Source of the DNA: Sporomusa silvacetica DSM 10669
GTDB lineage: Bacteria; Bacillota; Negativicutes; Sporomusales; Sporomusaceae
Assembly (NCBI RefSeq): GCF_002257705.1
Contig: NZ_LSLK01000053.1
Span: 36,655 to 100,654, forward strand
Direction: 5' to 3'
DNA: 64,000 nucleotides
A program made the position numbers and the translations under genes. Positions 41,370-50,385 of the stretch are shown here, piece after piece (the stretch's first letter is position 1; each line of letters begins with the position of its first letter). Under the pieces are notes generated by a model, which worked only from the letters and a program-made list of their open reading frames with translations, made no database searches and was not told the origin of the DNA.

Positions 41370-41642
41370 ATGGCATTACAAAAGACTATCGCGCTATCAA
41401 GTGGGTTGACGGCTGACAACGCTTATATCCGCATTGACACAGTTAGTGGGTACAAGGGGCAAATTACAATATCAGTAAATAGTTATGTGTCGCAAGCGGA
41501 ATTTACAGGTGGACAAGGATACCTAGAGCAAAAAATGTATTTGTTTGTCCCTTCCGTGGCTGATGATGCATTGAACTTTATCAAACAGGGATATGTGTAC
41601 CTCAAGACACTTACTGAGTTTGTAGACGCCGTTGACTGTTAA
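41370..41642 (+). CDS. Small tail-region protein
   Basis: The 90 residues (SSGLTADNAYIRIDTVSGYK, then YLEQKMYLFVP) look like a beta-sandwich and follow the tailspike directly. It could be a tail accessory or chaperone. AAGGGGG precedes the ATG. A small stem AGCC/GGCT with TTTTC lies right after the stop. Confidence 0.45.
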   Translation: MALQKTIALSSGLTADNAYIRIDTVSGYKGQITISVNSYVSQAEFTGGQGYLEQKMYLFVPSVADDALNFIKQGYVYLKTLTEFVDAVDC

Positions 41643-41685
41643 GAGCCACAGGGCTTTTCTTATTGGAGATGATTACATACCGCGG

Positions 41686-41707
41686 CCGCTGAGAGCGGTT
41701 ATTTTTA
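41686..41707 (+). terminator. Hairpin and T-run
   Basis: CCGC and GCGG around TGAGA, followed by TTATTTTTAT. It is one of a series of such elements before late genes. Confidence 0.5.
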
Positions 41708-41728
41708 TGCTATTTTGGGGGTAATAAC

Positions 41729-42070
41729 ATGACCCTGCAACAATGGATAACTAAATATGAGAAAGAGGCCGAGAAGTTCATACTGCTTCCCGGCTTTGTT
41801 ATTTACTATGAGCCGGAACACGGATTTTTTTGTTGGAAAGTTACAGGCAACTCCTTTGAGATTGATCACACATGCACAGATAACATTCACTGGGCGCATA
41901 ATAAATGTATGAAAATGGCAAAAGAAAGAGGCTGTAAGCTACTCAGAACGGCAACAACCCATGATCCTGCCGCCTATATGCGATTAACCAAAGGAACACC
42001 AAATATTGCACTAAGCAGCGTAAAGCCTAACGGCAAAATGTATTGGATATTCGAGCAAAAAGTTCAATAG
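41729..42070 (+). CDS. Hypothetical late protein, possibly GNAT-like
   Basis: The 113 residues (PGFVIYYEPEHGFFCWKVTG, then HWAHNKCMKMAKERGCKLLR) show a beta-strand and helix order like small acetyltransferase-fold phage proteins, but key CoA residues are not evident. Position before virion proteins may make it a minor structural or assembly factor. GGGGGTAATAAC precedes the ATG. Confidence 0.4.
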   Translation: MTLQQWITKYEKEAEKFILLPGFVIYYEPEHGFFCWKVTGNSFEIDHTCTDNIHWAHNKCMKMAKERGCKLLRTATTHDPAAYMRLTKGTPNIALSSVKPNGKMYWIFEQKVQ

Positions 42071-42084
42071 AAAGGAGTGATTCA

Positions 42085-43233
42085 ATGTATAGAGAAGTTT
42101 GGACACCTGTAGACAAAGACACATTACAAGCACTTGGCCTATCAAGAGTTAGATTCAAGGGCAGTACTACCAAAACAACGCAATCAAGAACTATACCCAA
42201 CCAGACGGCAACAGAGGCAGCACTAGAAAGCAAATTAGCAAACTATGCTAATACTGGCATAACCAATGCTACCAACTACCAGAATACGGCAAATAGCTTG
42301 CTTGGCAGCACAGTCAATCCTAACTGGAGTAACCTGACAAGCGATTATAACAATACCATGTCAGGAGTTACTAGTGGCTATTCAGACCTAGCAAATGGTA
42401 TTATCCCTACCTCATACGCAACAGCCCGTCAACAGGTTCTAAATGATGACTTAACGGGTACAATAGGAAATACAATATCTGGGTTAGGAAGTCGCGGAAT
42501 ATTAAACAGTAGCGTGACAAATAATGCTATGAATGACATTAGCCAAAATGCCTCTGACACGCTTGCTAAGAACTACACCAACGACATTAACACTGTTTCC
42601 GGTATACTTGGCAATCAAGCCAGTACCGCAGGAAATATCCTGACCAACAATGCTACAGCACAGCAAAGCAGCTATTATGCGCCAAGCCAGTATATGGATT
42701 ATGCCAGTAATTCGGCTTCTCCTGCTAGTAATCTTTACAACACTATGTACTCAGGCAGGATGGGGACTGGCTCAACTACCACGTCAAGTAATGACGGTGG
42801 CGCAAGCACATGGAATGCAATAGGTTCTCTTGGTAGTGCGGCTATCATGTGTTTTGTTGGCGATACCCTGATTGCTACGCCCGATGGTGATAAATATATC
42901 GCCGACATACATATTGGTGATAAAGTATATTCGCTTGACGGAGCAATTGAAACAGTAATTGAGGTGCAGGAACCTCAGATATCTCCTAATGAATACATGC
43001 TGATTAAAACAGCAACCAAGGAGATCAGGCCAACATCAACGCAACCTTTTCTGACAACAGAAGGGTATTTCCTGCCACATGAATTAGCTGGCAAAGAACT
43101 TATTGGCAGGAATGGTAACGAAGTTGTTGTGTCAGTCGAAGGCAATCAAGCAAGGGAAGTTATTTACGATTTCAAGACCACAGGCGCAAACGTCTATTTC
43201 GCTAATGGGTTTGCAGTTAGGGGGCGTGAATAA
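42085..43233 (+). CDS. Virion protein with C-terminal Hint (intein-like) domain
   Basis: The 382 residues split at Cys256. The first 255 are Asn/Ser/Thr-rich with helical stretches, like podovirus internal or tail proteins. From CFVGDTLIATPDGDKYIADI (256-275) to the end is a Hint fold: N-terminal Cys, IGDKVYSLDG, block-B-like TSTQPFLTTEGY (318-329) and the C-terminal YFANGFAVRGRE. Hint domains cleave themselves. Here the usual T-x-x-H of block B reads TSTQ, and the end is not the HN of splicing inteins, so splicing is not expected; slow or assisted N-terminal cleavage, or an inactive scaffold, is possible. AAAGGAGTGA precedes ATG 42085. Confidence 0.75.
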   Translation: MYREVWTPVDKDTLQALGLSRVRFKGSTTKTTQSRTIPNQTATEAALESKLANYANTGITNATNYQNTANSLLGSTVNPNWSNLTSDYNNTMSGVTSGYSDLANGIIPTSYATARQQVLNDDLTGTIGNTISGLGSRGILNSSVTNNAMNDISQNASDTLAKNYTNDINTVSGILGNQASTAGNILTNNATAQQSSYYAPSQYMDYASNSASPASNLYNTMYSGRMGTGSTTTSSNDGGASTWNAIGSLGSAAIMCFVGDTLIATPDGDKYIADIHIGDKVYSLDGAIETVIEVQEPQISPNEYMLIKTATKEIRPTSTQPFLTTEGYFLPHELAGKELIGRNGNEVVVSVEGNQAREVIYDFKTTGANVYFANGFAVRGRE

Positions 43234-44402
43234 TGTTCGGTAACAATTACTACAACAGGCAGCAATCTTACGGTCCCGCTAATGCAGCAGCTGACATTCT
43301 TGGCGCGATCATGCAGCGTAACCAGGATAAAAAAGATGAAAATTCCTATATGGCAATGCTAGATGCTGGCGACAAAATTTCAAACATGAAGTATAACCCT
43401 GCCTCGCCTGAACAACAGCCAGGATTATTTAATACTAACCCTGACATTACAAAGCCGCTTACTCCTGACACTAGCCAGCAGCAAAGGCAAGGATTTTTTA
43501 ATATGCAACCAGACGTTACTAAACCTATACAGGCAAACAATAGCATGTTAACACAGCCTATCACTGAGGCTAATATGCCCATTGCAAAACCACAAGTAAC
43601 ACAACAGCCAACAGTTCCTAAGACACCTACATTACAAGATCAGATTGGTTTTTATAAACAGCAAATCCCTAGCGCAATGAAAGAACTAGTTGGTAAATAC
43701 GGCAAACAACACGCGAAAGAAATTTATCAACATCTTAATCAGACAGTCAATGACAAGATAACACAGGTAACAAACGACTATAACCGGCAACAACAGGATC
43801 AAGCATATCAAGTGCTAGGTTCTAATGCTGACTATAAAACTAAGTTTGTTGCAGGTCTCAAATCAGGTCTTAAACCTGAAATGATGAAGATGGCGTTAGA
43901 TAACGGGCTAGAATTTAAGTTCCAAAATATGGGTGATAGGGTAGGAGTATATGGTGTTAATACCCACAATGGACTAGTCGTTGATATGACTACAGGACAG
44001 CAGGTTAACGCACAAAATACACAGGTTGGTATGTCTCCTTATCAGTCTGGACAACTTGCATTAGGTGCAGAACGTAACTCTATTTCTAGAGAAGGTAATG
44101 CTATTCGGGCCGCAGGTGTAACAGCCAGGGGCAGCGGTGGCGGCAGAAGCGGCAGCGGTAAAATAAACGGTATGACTCAGTTACAGGCAGACAACGAGAT
44201 AAGCAAGTATAAACAATGGCAGTCCAAGAATCCGGACTTAACCTTAGATGATTATCCGCGGCAAGCACAGTACGAAGCGGCAGCAGACCCTTATGGAAAC
44301 TATCAGCAAGCAGATCAAATAGCTGACTCTATAGATACAGAAAGTGGCAACCCCGAAAATACATTCCAATATCTTTATGACAGGTTAGGGTACGGGAGGT
44401 AA
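43233..44402 (+). CDS. Gln/Asn-rich internal virion protein (probable)
   Basis: The 389 residues are low complexity and Gln-rich at the N-terminus, then helical (LQDQIGFYKQQIPSAMKELV, TQVTNDYNRQQQDQAYQVL). The start overlaps the Hint-gene stop (TAATG). In podoviruses the genes after the tail adaptors encode ejected internal proteins of this kind. No enzymatic motif is seen. Confidence 0.5.
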   Translation: MFGNNYYNRQQSYGPANAAADILGAIMQRNQDKKDENSYMAMLDAGDKISNMKYNPASPEQQPGLFNTNPDITKPLTPDTSQQQRQGFFNMQPDVTKPIQANNSMLTQPITEANMPIAKPQVTQQPTVPKTPTLQDQIGFYKQQIPSAMKELVGKYGKQHAKEIYQHLNQTVNDKITQVTNDYNRQQQDQAYQVLGSNADYKTKFVAGLKSGLKPEMMKMALDNGLEFKFQNMGDRVGVYGVNTHNGLVVDMTTGQQVNAQNTQVGMSPYQSGQLALGAERNSISREGNAIRAAGVTARGSGGGRSGSGKINGMTQLQADNEISKYKQWQSKNPDLTLDDYPRQAQYEAAADPYGNYQQADQIADSIDTESGNPENTFQYLYDRLGYGR

Positions 44403-44406
44403 TTAA

Positions 44407-47400
44407 ATGCCTTTAGATAATGACTTTGCCAAATCGCTAGTAAGTGGCTACGATGAATGGAAGCAGCAGCAACCTCAACAGCAGTCAGAACCGCAACCAG
44501 ATCCGGGAAAAAGCTGGATCGAAACTGCCAAGGATGACTTGGTTAATACTGTCTCTAATTACATCGAAGGTGCGAAACAAGGTTATGCCGAGTATCAGCG
44601 AGCCGACGAAAATTTGCGTAGTTATTTGCCGGAAGGCGGAGTGGTAAGCACTCCTGAACAAGCTGCTGCGCTAAATACTCCGGAGTTTACACAGGCTGCG
44701 CAATGGCAAAATCAAGCTTCAAATAACTTCTTAGAAGAAACAGCAAAGCCGGTGGCAATGCCTGCCGCATTGGTTAGCCCGACGGCAGGCATTGCCGCTA
44801 TTCCATTTATGGTGTCAGATGCCGCCAAAGCCTATGATGAAGGCGGCGCGGGCAAAGTAGCAAGGGACTTTACTTATGGTGGAGCCGTAGACTTTGCCAC
44901 GCAACCAGATTTAGCACAGCAATTCCAGGACAGGCCAATCTCAACGATTGCAAACGGTGCAATGTCCATAATCCCCGCTGCTTTACTTGGCAGGGGTGTT
45001 TACAAAGGCGCGAAAGCTATACCTGAGTTTAAAAACGAATTGGCCGCTGCCGTAGATTCCAAGATGCAGGAAAGTCTTGGCTTGTTAGATGAAATGCAAC
45101 CAATTAAGGCTACGCAAGGACTGGACACATTAGACCAGTACGACAGCCCAACACGCGGATTTAGACCTGCCTACCCTGACGAAATGAAACAATGGAACGC
45201 TGACCAACAGGTAGCAAGGCAAGCAGAAATACAGGGCGAGGCAGAAGCGTTAGGACGCATCAGAAACAATCAATACGGCATGGTGTTTGACCAGGAGCCG
45301 CAATCTAGGTTTTCCGATACTGCACTTGCTGATGTTCCACAACAGGCACAAGGCAAGGCGGTTAGCCCTTTGGTTGATATTCTTAACCATGCAGCAGCAG
45401 AGAAGTGGGATAAAGCCACCGGAGATTCGTGGCAGAATCATATTAACATTGCCGCTGACAATGCAATGCTATCCCCTGCAGAAAGATTGATGTCTGGTGC
45501 CGATATAGCGGAAAGGAAACCATATAATAGCGGTCAGGGTATTATCCTTGGCGAAAAGCCACAAGCTAAAGAATTGTATATACCGGACGAATATAGACCA
45601 AGGCCACAACCAGATCCACAACCTCAACAACCTTTTAAACTGGCTACAGCAGAGGATTTAATCAGCGAAACAAATAAGCGAATACTTGATGGGCGGCTAA
45701 GAAATTCCGTTAATACCCGCGACCACGCTGCTGTCCAGGACGTAATAACCACGATGCAAAAAGAAGGCTTTGAAACTCCATTAAGCCGGGCTGTTCTTAG
45801 CAAGAATGTAGAGTATTCACGATCTGCCAACCAGCAAGCAGGTAAGCAACCTGCAGCCGAATCTATGCAGCCTGATATGCTCAACAAAGCCCATCAAGCC
45901 GGAATGAGCGGCGATTATGCAACAGCCTATACTTTAGCCAAGCAAGCCGGTAATGCCGATTGGGCGAAAGCATATAAATCCATGATGGATACAAACGGTG
46001 GACAAGCACCGCCTGTGCCTAACCTGACCGGCAAAGTTAAGGGCGAGTATACTGACAGCAATATCACTAAGCGCAACTTTTTGCAGCGTACGAGCGAACT
46101 ATTCGCGCCTATTAGAACCGGACGCATTGGCAAGGCTGGTGTCGAAGGCTTTGTTAACCACAACACCGGGATAATCCGAACCAGAAACTACGGTGATATG
46201 GACGTTGCGGCTCATGAAGTCGGCCATGTTGTAGATGCCGCCTTGAAACTTCGCGGTAACATGGGGGCCTATGATTCTGAGTTTGTTCGCGCTGTCCATG
46301 ACCGCTTTGGCAAGCAAGCCTATGAGCCAGAGCAGGTCAGAGCAGAAGGTATTGCCGAGTTTATGCGCGATTACGTTATGCACCCCGAACAGGCAAAGAA
46401 AACATTCCCCTCCTATTATTCTGCGTTTGAAAGGGCGCTTGCCGAGAATCCGGACGTACATTCCCGGGTGAACGAGTTTAAGGACATGGCCAGGGCATGG
46501 AATGAGCAGTCCCCGGAGGCCCGGGGGCGCGGTGGGGTGTCGTATTCCTATGAAAACAAACCTAATGTTATTCAACGAGGTAAAGATGCTTGGCAAAAGA
46601 CGCAGGAATATTGGATTGACGATAAGGTTGGCCTTGCAAGGGTTACGGCGGAATACGAACGTATTACCGGGGAAAAACTAGCAACCGAAAACGACCCGTA
46701 TAAAATGGCAAGATTGGCGCAAAATTCAGCCGTGGCTAGAGCGCAAATGCTTATTGATGGCAAGAATCCCGAATTAGTTAAACAGGTGTTAAACGAAAGC
46801 TATGGCGGCAGTATTGATGCGCCGGTGACAATGAAGTCAATCCTTAGCCATTTAGATAGCTTGTCTAAAAAATATCCTGACTATCTGAAGCAAGGCAATT
46901 TCAAAGATTGGCACGAAGCATTAGACACTTTACTTGTGGCGCGCCGACAGGTTGAATTGCAAAATATTCATCCTGAGTATAAAGGGCCAATAAGCCGCGC
47001 TGATGCCGAGGTTGTTATCAGAAATGCGCCGGCAGAACTACAAAAAGCAGCACAAGACTTTTACAACTACAATAACAATATCCTGAGAATTTTAGCTAAC
47101 GAAGGTTTAATAAAGCCAGAAGTATACGAGGCATTAACTGCAAAATACAAAAACTATGCACCAATGGCTCGCGATTTCACTGACGAATCGGCAATGGCAG
47201 AAGGTTTTGGTATGGGTACGGGCTTTGGCAATGTTCGTAATGCCTTAAAATCAATCAGTGAAGAAGGTTCGGCAAGACAAGTTATTAGTCCGTTAGAGTC
47301 TACTGTGAAAAATACCTATGCTATGCTGAATTTGGTTGAGCGCAACAATGTAGGCAAGATATTTACTCGCTTGGCTGAATCTGAAAAAGTCGGCAAACTA

Positions 47401-48945
47401 GTAGAGGAAGTAAGCGGAACGGCGGCGCAGAAAGATAGTGTTTTCTCTGTTTGGAAGAACGGAGAAAAACGTCACTACCAGACAACGCCGGAGATTTACC
47501 GGGCTATCATGTCGCTAAACAAAGACACGGCAAATGCCATTACTAAGTTACTTGCGCCGCCTGCAAGTATTATGAGAGCCGGGGCGACATTAACACCTGA
47601 CTTTGCACTAAAAAATATCATGCGTGATACATTCAGTGCGGCTGTATTCTCACGGTACGGATTTAGACCGGTTATTGATCATGCCGCCGGTGTATTCCAT
47701 ATGTTAAAGAAAGACAAGTTATTTCATGAATATCAGGCTTCCGGTGCCTTGCAATCTACGTTAGTTGGCCTTGACAGAGACTATACTCAGGCTTCAATTA
47801 AGGGATTGTATAAGAAAAATGCAAAATACTACTGGAATAACTATAACCCTGTTCAATTGTTACGTGGATTTTCTGAAGCATTGGAAACCGCTACAAGACT
47901 TGGCGAGTACGGCAGAGCAAAAAGCAAAGGCGCTTCGGTAGCTGACGCGGCTTTATCTGCCCGTGATGTTACCTTAGACTTTAGCAAACATGGCGTGTAT
48001 GGCAAGACGGCAAATAAAATTGTCGCCTTTTTTAATGCGGCCGTACAAGAACCTGTTAGAATTGCGCAGGCATTTGCCGAAAATCCCAGGGCTACATCCG
48101 CAAAGATTGGGCTATACATTACAACTCCGTCTATACTGTTATGGGCTATGAATCACGACCAGGACTGGTATAAAGAGTTACCATCCTACCAGAAAAATCT
48201 ATTCTGGGTGTTCAAGGGCGGTGAAACCATTTACCGCATACCTAAACCGTTCGGCCTTGGCGTGCTGTTTGGCTCGTTGCCGGAAAGGATTCTTGATTGG
48301 CAGTATAATCAAGACCCAAAAGGCATGTCAAAATGGGCGGCTAATTTCGCCGATTCTATGACTCCTAACTTTATTCCTACGGCTATGGCTCCACTCTTAG
48401 AGTGGCAGGCAAATTATTCTTTCTTTATGGGTCGCAATATTGTTCCGGCAAGGGAAGAAAAACTGCCTAATAATATGCAGTATGGTCCTGACACTTCCGA
48501 ACTGGCTAAGTATATAGGCGGTAAGTTTGATGCGTCGCCGCGCAAAGTAGATGCTATGATACATGGTTATGGTGCAGGACTGGCGCGGCAAACATTGAAC
48601 GGTGTAGACGCATTGGCCGGGAAGCGGGATTTTAAAAATCCCTTAAGTACATTCACGGCAGATCCGTACAAGAGCCCTCAATCAATCCAAGACTATTACG
48701 AAAAATTGAATGACTTGCAGGCTAAGCATAATGCAAGCAACATGACAAAGGCACCTTTAGGCCGTATCGACAAAGTCAATTATGACAAGATGCTGAAAGC
48801 TAACAAGGCTATGCAGCAGCTAAACAAGGTTGAGAGGGAAACATTGCGATCTAACATGCTGAGCGAACAAAAAAACGCCAAGGTATCTGCTATTAATAAA
48901 CAGCAGGCACAGTTGGCGCAGGCGGTATTGAAGCAATTAAAATAG
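44407..48945 (+). CDS. Giant polyvalent virion protein with HExxH metalloprotease motif and LPD38-like region
   Basis: The 1512-residue product is by far the largest here. The N-terminal 600 residues are Gln/Pro-rich and helical. His603-Glu604-x-x-His607 within VAAHEVGHVVDAAL is a zinc-protease motif in a region with NHNTGIIRTRNYGDMD-type strands. After a linker near 700, long helices follow, and about 1055-1300 resembles the LPD38 domain of phage polyvalent proteins (PPASIMRAGATLTPDFALKN, then NLFWVFKGGETIYRIPKPFG). Polyvalent proteins are packed with and injected alongside the DNA; the protease could act on host or virion targets. It occupies the ejection-protein slot. Confidence 0.75.
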   Translation: MPLDNDFAKSLVSGYDEWKQQQPQQQSEPQPDPGKSWIETAKDDLVNTVSNYIEGAKQGYAEYQRADENLRSYLPEGGVVSTPEQAAALNTPEFTQAAQWQNQASNNFLEETAKPVAMPAALVSPTAGIAAIPFMVSDAAKAYDEGGAGKVARDFTYGGAVDFATQPDLAQQFQDRPISTIANGAMSIIPAALLGRGVYKGAKAIPEFKNELAAAVDSKMQESLGLLDEMQPIKATQGLDTLDQYDSPTRGFRPAYPDEMKQWNADQQVARQAEIQGEAEALGRIRNNQYGMVFDQEPQSRFSDTALADVPQQAQGKAVSPLVDILNHAAAEKWDKATGDSWQNHINIAADNAMLSPAERLMSGADIAERKPYNSGQGIILGEKPQAKELYIPDEYRPRPQPDPQPQQPFKLATAEDLISETNKRILDGRLRNSVNTRDHAAVQDVITTMQKEGFETPLSRAVLSKNVEYSRSANQQAGKQPAAESMQPDMLNKAHQAGMSGDYATAYTLAKQAGNADWAKAYKSMMDTNGGQAPPVPNLTGKVKGEYTDSNITKRNFLQRTSELFAPIRTGRIGKAGVEGFVNHNTGIIRTRNYGDMDVAAHEVGHVVDAALKLRGNMGAYDSEFVRAVHDRFGKQAYEPEQVRAEGIAEFMRDYVMHPEQAKKTFPSYYSAFERALAENPDVHSRVNEFKDMARAWNEQSPEARGRGGVSYSYENKPNVIQRGKDAWQKTQEYWIDDKVGLARVTAEYERITGEKLATENDPYKMARLAQNSAVARAQMLIDGKNPELVKQVLNESYGGSIDAPVTMKSILSHLDSLSKKYPDYLKQGNFKDWHEALDTLLVARRQVELQNIHPEYKGPISRADAEVVIRNAPAELQKAAQDFYNYNNNILRILANEGLIKPEVYEALTAKYKNYAPMARDFTDESAMAEGFGMGTGFGNVRNALKSISEEGSARQVISPLESTVKNTYAMLNLVERNNVGKIFTRLAESEKVGKLVEEVSGTAAQKDSVFSVWKNGEKRHYQTTPEIYRAIMSLNKDTANAITKLLAPPASIMRAGATLTPDFALKNIMRDTFSAAVFSRYGFRPVIDHAAGVFHMLKKDKLFHEYQASGALQSTLVGLDRDYTQASIKGLYKKNAKYYWNNYNPVQLLRGFSEALETATRLGEYGRAKSKGASVADAALSARDVTLDFSKHGVYGKTANKIVAFFNAAVQEPVRIAQAFAENPRATSAKIGLYITTPSILLWAMNHDQDWYKELPSYQKNLFWVFKGGETIYRIPKPFGLGVLFGSLPERILDWQYNQDPKGMSKWAANFADSMTPNFIPTAMAPLLEWQANYSFFMGRNIVPAREEKLPNNMQYGPDTSELAKYIGGKFDASPRKVDAMIHGYGAGLARQTLNGVDALAGKRDFKNPLSTFTADPYKSPQSIQDYYEKLNDLQAKHNASNMTKAPLGRIDKVNYDKMLKANKAMQQLNKVERETLRSNMLSEQKNAKVSAINKQQAQLAQAVLKQLK

Positions 48946-49143
48946 CTATCTCTCTTTATACCAAAAGTATAGCTTGAATAATGGCCAAGTAACGAAATAG
49001 GCAACCATGTATAAGGAAAATAGGTATATTAACATGTCCAGCAACGGGAACGAGGCATAGATTAGCACAATAAAAAGGATTAGCATAGTCATTCTAAGGG
49101 GATAGCCTTTAATTATATCCTTTAGTGTTTCCGTACAAATCAA
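48946..49143 (-). CDS. Small two-span membrane protein on the opposite strand
   Basis: The 65-residue product (TTG start, AAGGAG immediately before it, so the exact start is uncertain) has two hydrophobic segments around MTMLILFIVLIYASFPLLDM and LIYLFSLYMVAYFVTWPLF. It is inserted head-to-head between the polyvalent protein and holin genes and reads against the late operon, with a TATAAT on the minus strand just upstream. This is typical of a lysogen-expressed extra gene, for instance superinfection exclusion. Function is not shown. Confidence 0.5.
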   Translation of the reverse strand: MICTETLKDIIKGYPLRMTMLILFIVLIYASFPLLDMLIYLFSLYMVAYFVTWPLFKLYFWYKER

Positions 49144-49198
49144 CTCCTTACCATATTATACCACGTTGGGAAGTGAATATCATGCCAAGAGAACCATG

Positions 49199-49220
49199 CC
49201 GCTATTGAGCGGTATTTTTT
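49199..49220 (+). terminator. Hairpin and T-run before the holin gene
   Basis: CCGC and GCGG around TATTGA, followed by TATTTTTTAT. It may separate lysis genes from the structural operon. Confidence 0.5.
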
Positions 49221-49244
49221 ATGCTTATTTTTGGGGGTGGAGAA

Positions 49245-49664
49245 TTGGAATACACGCAAACAGAACTCCGTGTCATGGCGCTATTCAGTTCCATTGGCGC
49301 GGTTTTTTCATGGCTAGTTGGCGGGATTGATGCACCATTGCAATATTTTTTGTTGCTCATGACGGCTGATTATTTGACCGGGATGGTAGCCGCATGGAAA
49401 ACCGGGGCGTTATCCAGCAGCAAGGCGTTTGATGGTATCAAGCGAAAGGTGATTATTCTGGCTGTTGTGGTGCTGGCGAATACGATTGATCAAGCGGGTA
49501 GTTTAGGACATGCACTGCGCGGGGCTGTGCTGGTTACATACGCGATCATGGAAGGCATGTCGATTATTGAGAATATTGACCGCATGGGATACAGAGAGTA
49601 TATACCACAGTTTTTGAGGAATAAATTAGCTCAGATTCGGAGTGAGAAAGGTGTAAAGATATGA
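49245..49664 (+). CDS. Holin, Phage_holin_4 (toxin secretion/lysis) family
   Basis: The 139 residues have three to four membrane segments (ALFSSIGAVFSWLVGGID, then YFLLLMTADYLTGMVAAWKT with the family motif DYLTGM, then IILAVVVLANTID). A typical GYREYIPQFLRNKL tail follows. The holin opens the inner membrane at lysis. TTG 49245 after GGGGGTGGAG is preferred to ATG 49221, whose codons overlap that site. The lysozyme-like gene overlaps its end. Confidence 0.88.
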   Translation: MEYTQTELRVMALFSSIGAVFSWLVGGIDAPLQYFLLLMTADYLTGMVAAWKTGALSSSKAFDGIKRKVIILAVVVLANTIDQAGSLGHALRGAVLVTYAIMEGMSIIENIDRMGYREYIPQFLRNKLAQIRSEKGVKI

Positions 49665-50251
49665 CAGATAAACAATTAGCTTATGAAATAGCAAAAGGGT
49701 TGATAGCAACGGGCGTAGAGGGCGGCTATGGCGCTGTAACATGCAGCACAGCAGGTGACTATCCTTCGTTGGGCGCGTCACAATGGGAGGGCTTAGGTGG
49801 CAGGGGTGACATGCTTCTCAGTTATATTGACGGCGGTTCGCAGTTTGCCGGGCGTAGTTATTCCGACATCGAGTCGAATGGAGAATTGGACGCTTTAGCT
49901 GCGCTACTGGATTCTCCCCAAGGGCAGATTGCACAAAACATGATTCTAGCTGACGACTGTCTGCAAAAGTATATTCCAGCATTACAGGCAGTTCCCGATC
50001 TTGCTAATCCTGCCTGCATTATCTATGCCGGTATATGGTGCCCTACTTCGCACCATGTCGTTAATAAATTCCTTACTCGCAGACAGGAACGCGATTACGA
50101 CATTAACGACTTGGAAACCATACGCGATTTATTCCGTGATCAATACGCAACGGCGGCAGATTGCGAAGAATACGCCGAAGGGTACGCCAACAGGGCGAAC
50201 AACACCTATAATTATGTGTCCAGTTTGGATTTGGAGGGATTGCAATGCTAA
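49661..50251 (+). CDS. Lysozyme-like endolysin
   Basis: The 196 residues follow the holin with an ATGA overlap. GVEGGYGAVTCSTAGDYPSL followed by GASQWEG and RGDMLLSYI has the shape of a phage lysozyme-like domain in which Glu20 is a good candidate acid catalyst. No signal peptide is present, so release depends on the holin. The C-terminal part is helical with no recognised wall-binding repeat. Confidence 0.7.
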   Translation: MTDKQLAYEIAKGLIATGVEGGYGAVTCSTAGDYPSLGASQWEGLGGRGDMLLSYIDGGSQFAGRSYSDIESNGELDALAALLDSPQGQIAQNMILADDCLQKYIPALQAVPDLANPACIIYAGIWCPTSHHVVNKFLTRRQERDYDINDLETIRDLFRDQYATAADCEEYAEGYANRANNTYNYVSSLDLEGLQC

Positions 50252-50385
50252 AAAATATACTCACTAGAATGGTTTTCTTTTTCTTCCAGGGAAACATAGC
50301 AGATGGGCAAATAACCATCAATCTTGTAAATGTAGGTATTGCCGCATTATTCATGTTAATCGGCTTTGGTCTTGGGAGGTTATAA
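50245..50385 (+). CDS. Small membrane protein of the lysis cassette
   Basis: The 46-codon frame overlaps the endolysin stop and has GGAGGG upstream. It has a Phe-rich hydrophobic stretch near the N-terminus and a second one (NVGIAALFMLIGFGLG). It may be an antiholin or second holin. Its stop codon overlaps the start of the next two genes. Confidence 0.5.
   Translation: MLKNILTRMVFFFFQGNIADGQITINLVNVGIAALFMLIGFGLGRL

Noticed and set aside
46099..46596. 165-codon minus-strand frame across the protease motif of the polyvalent gene
   Set aside because: No start signal or recognisable family; it mirrors the coding strand.
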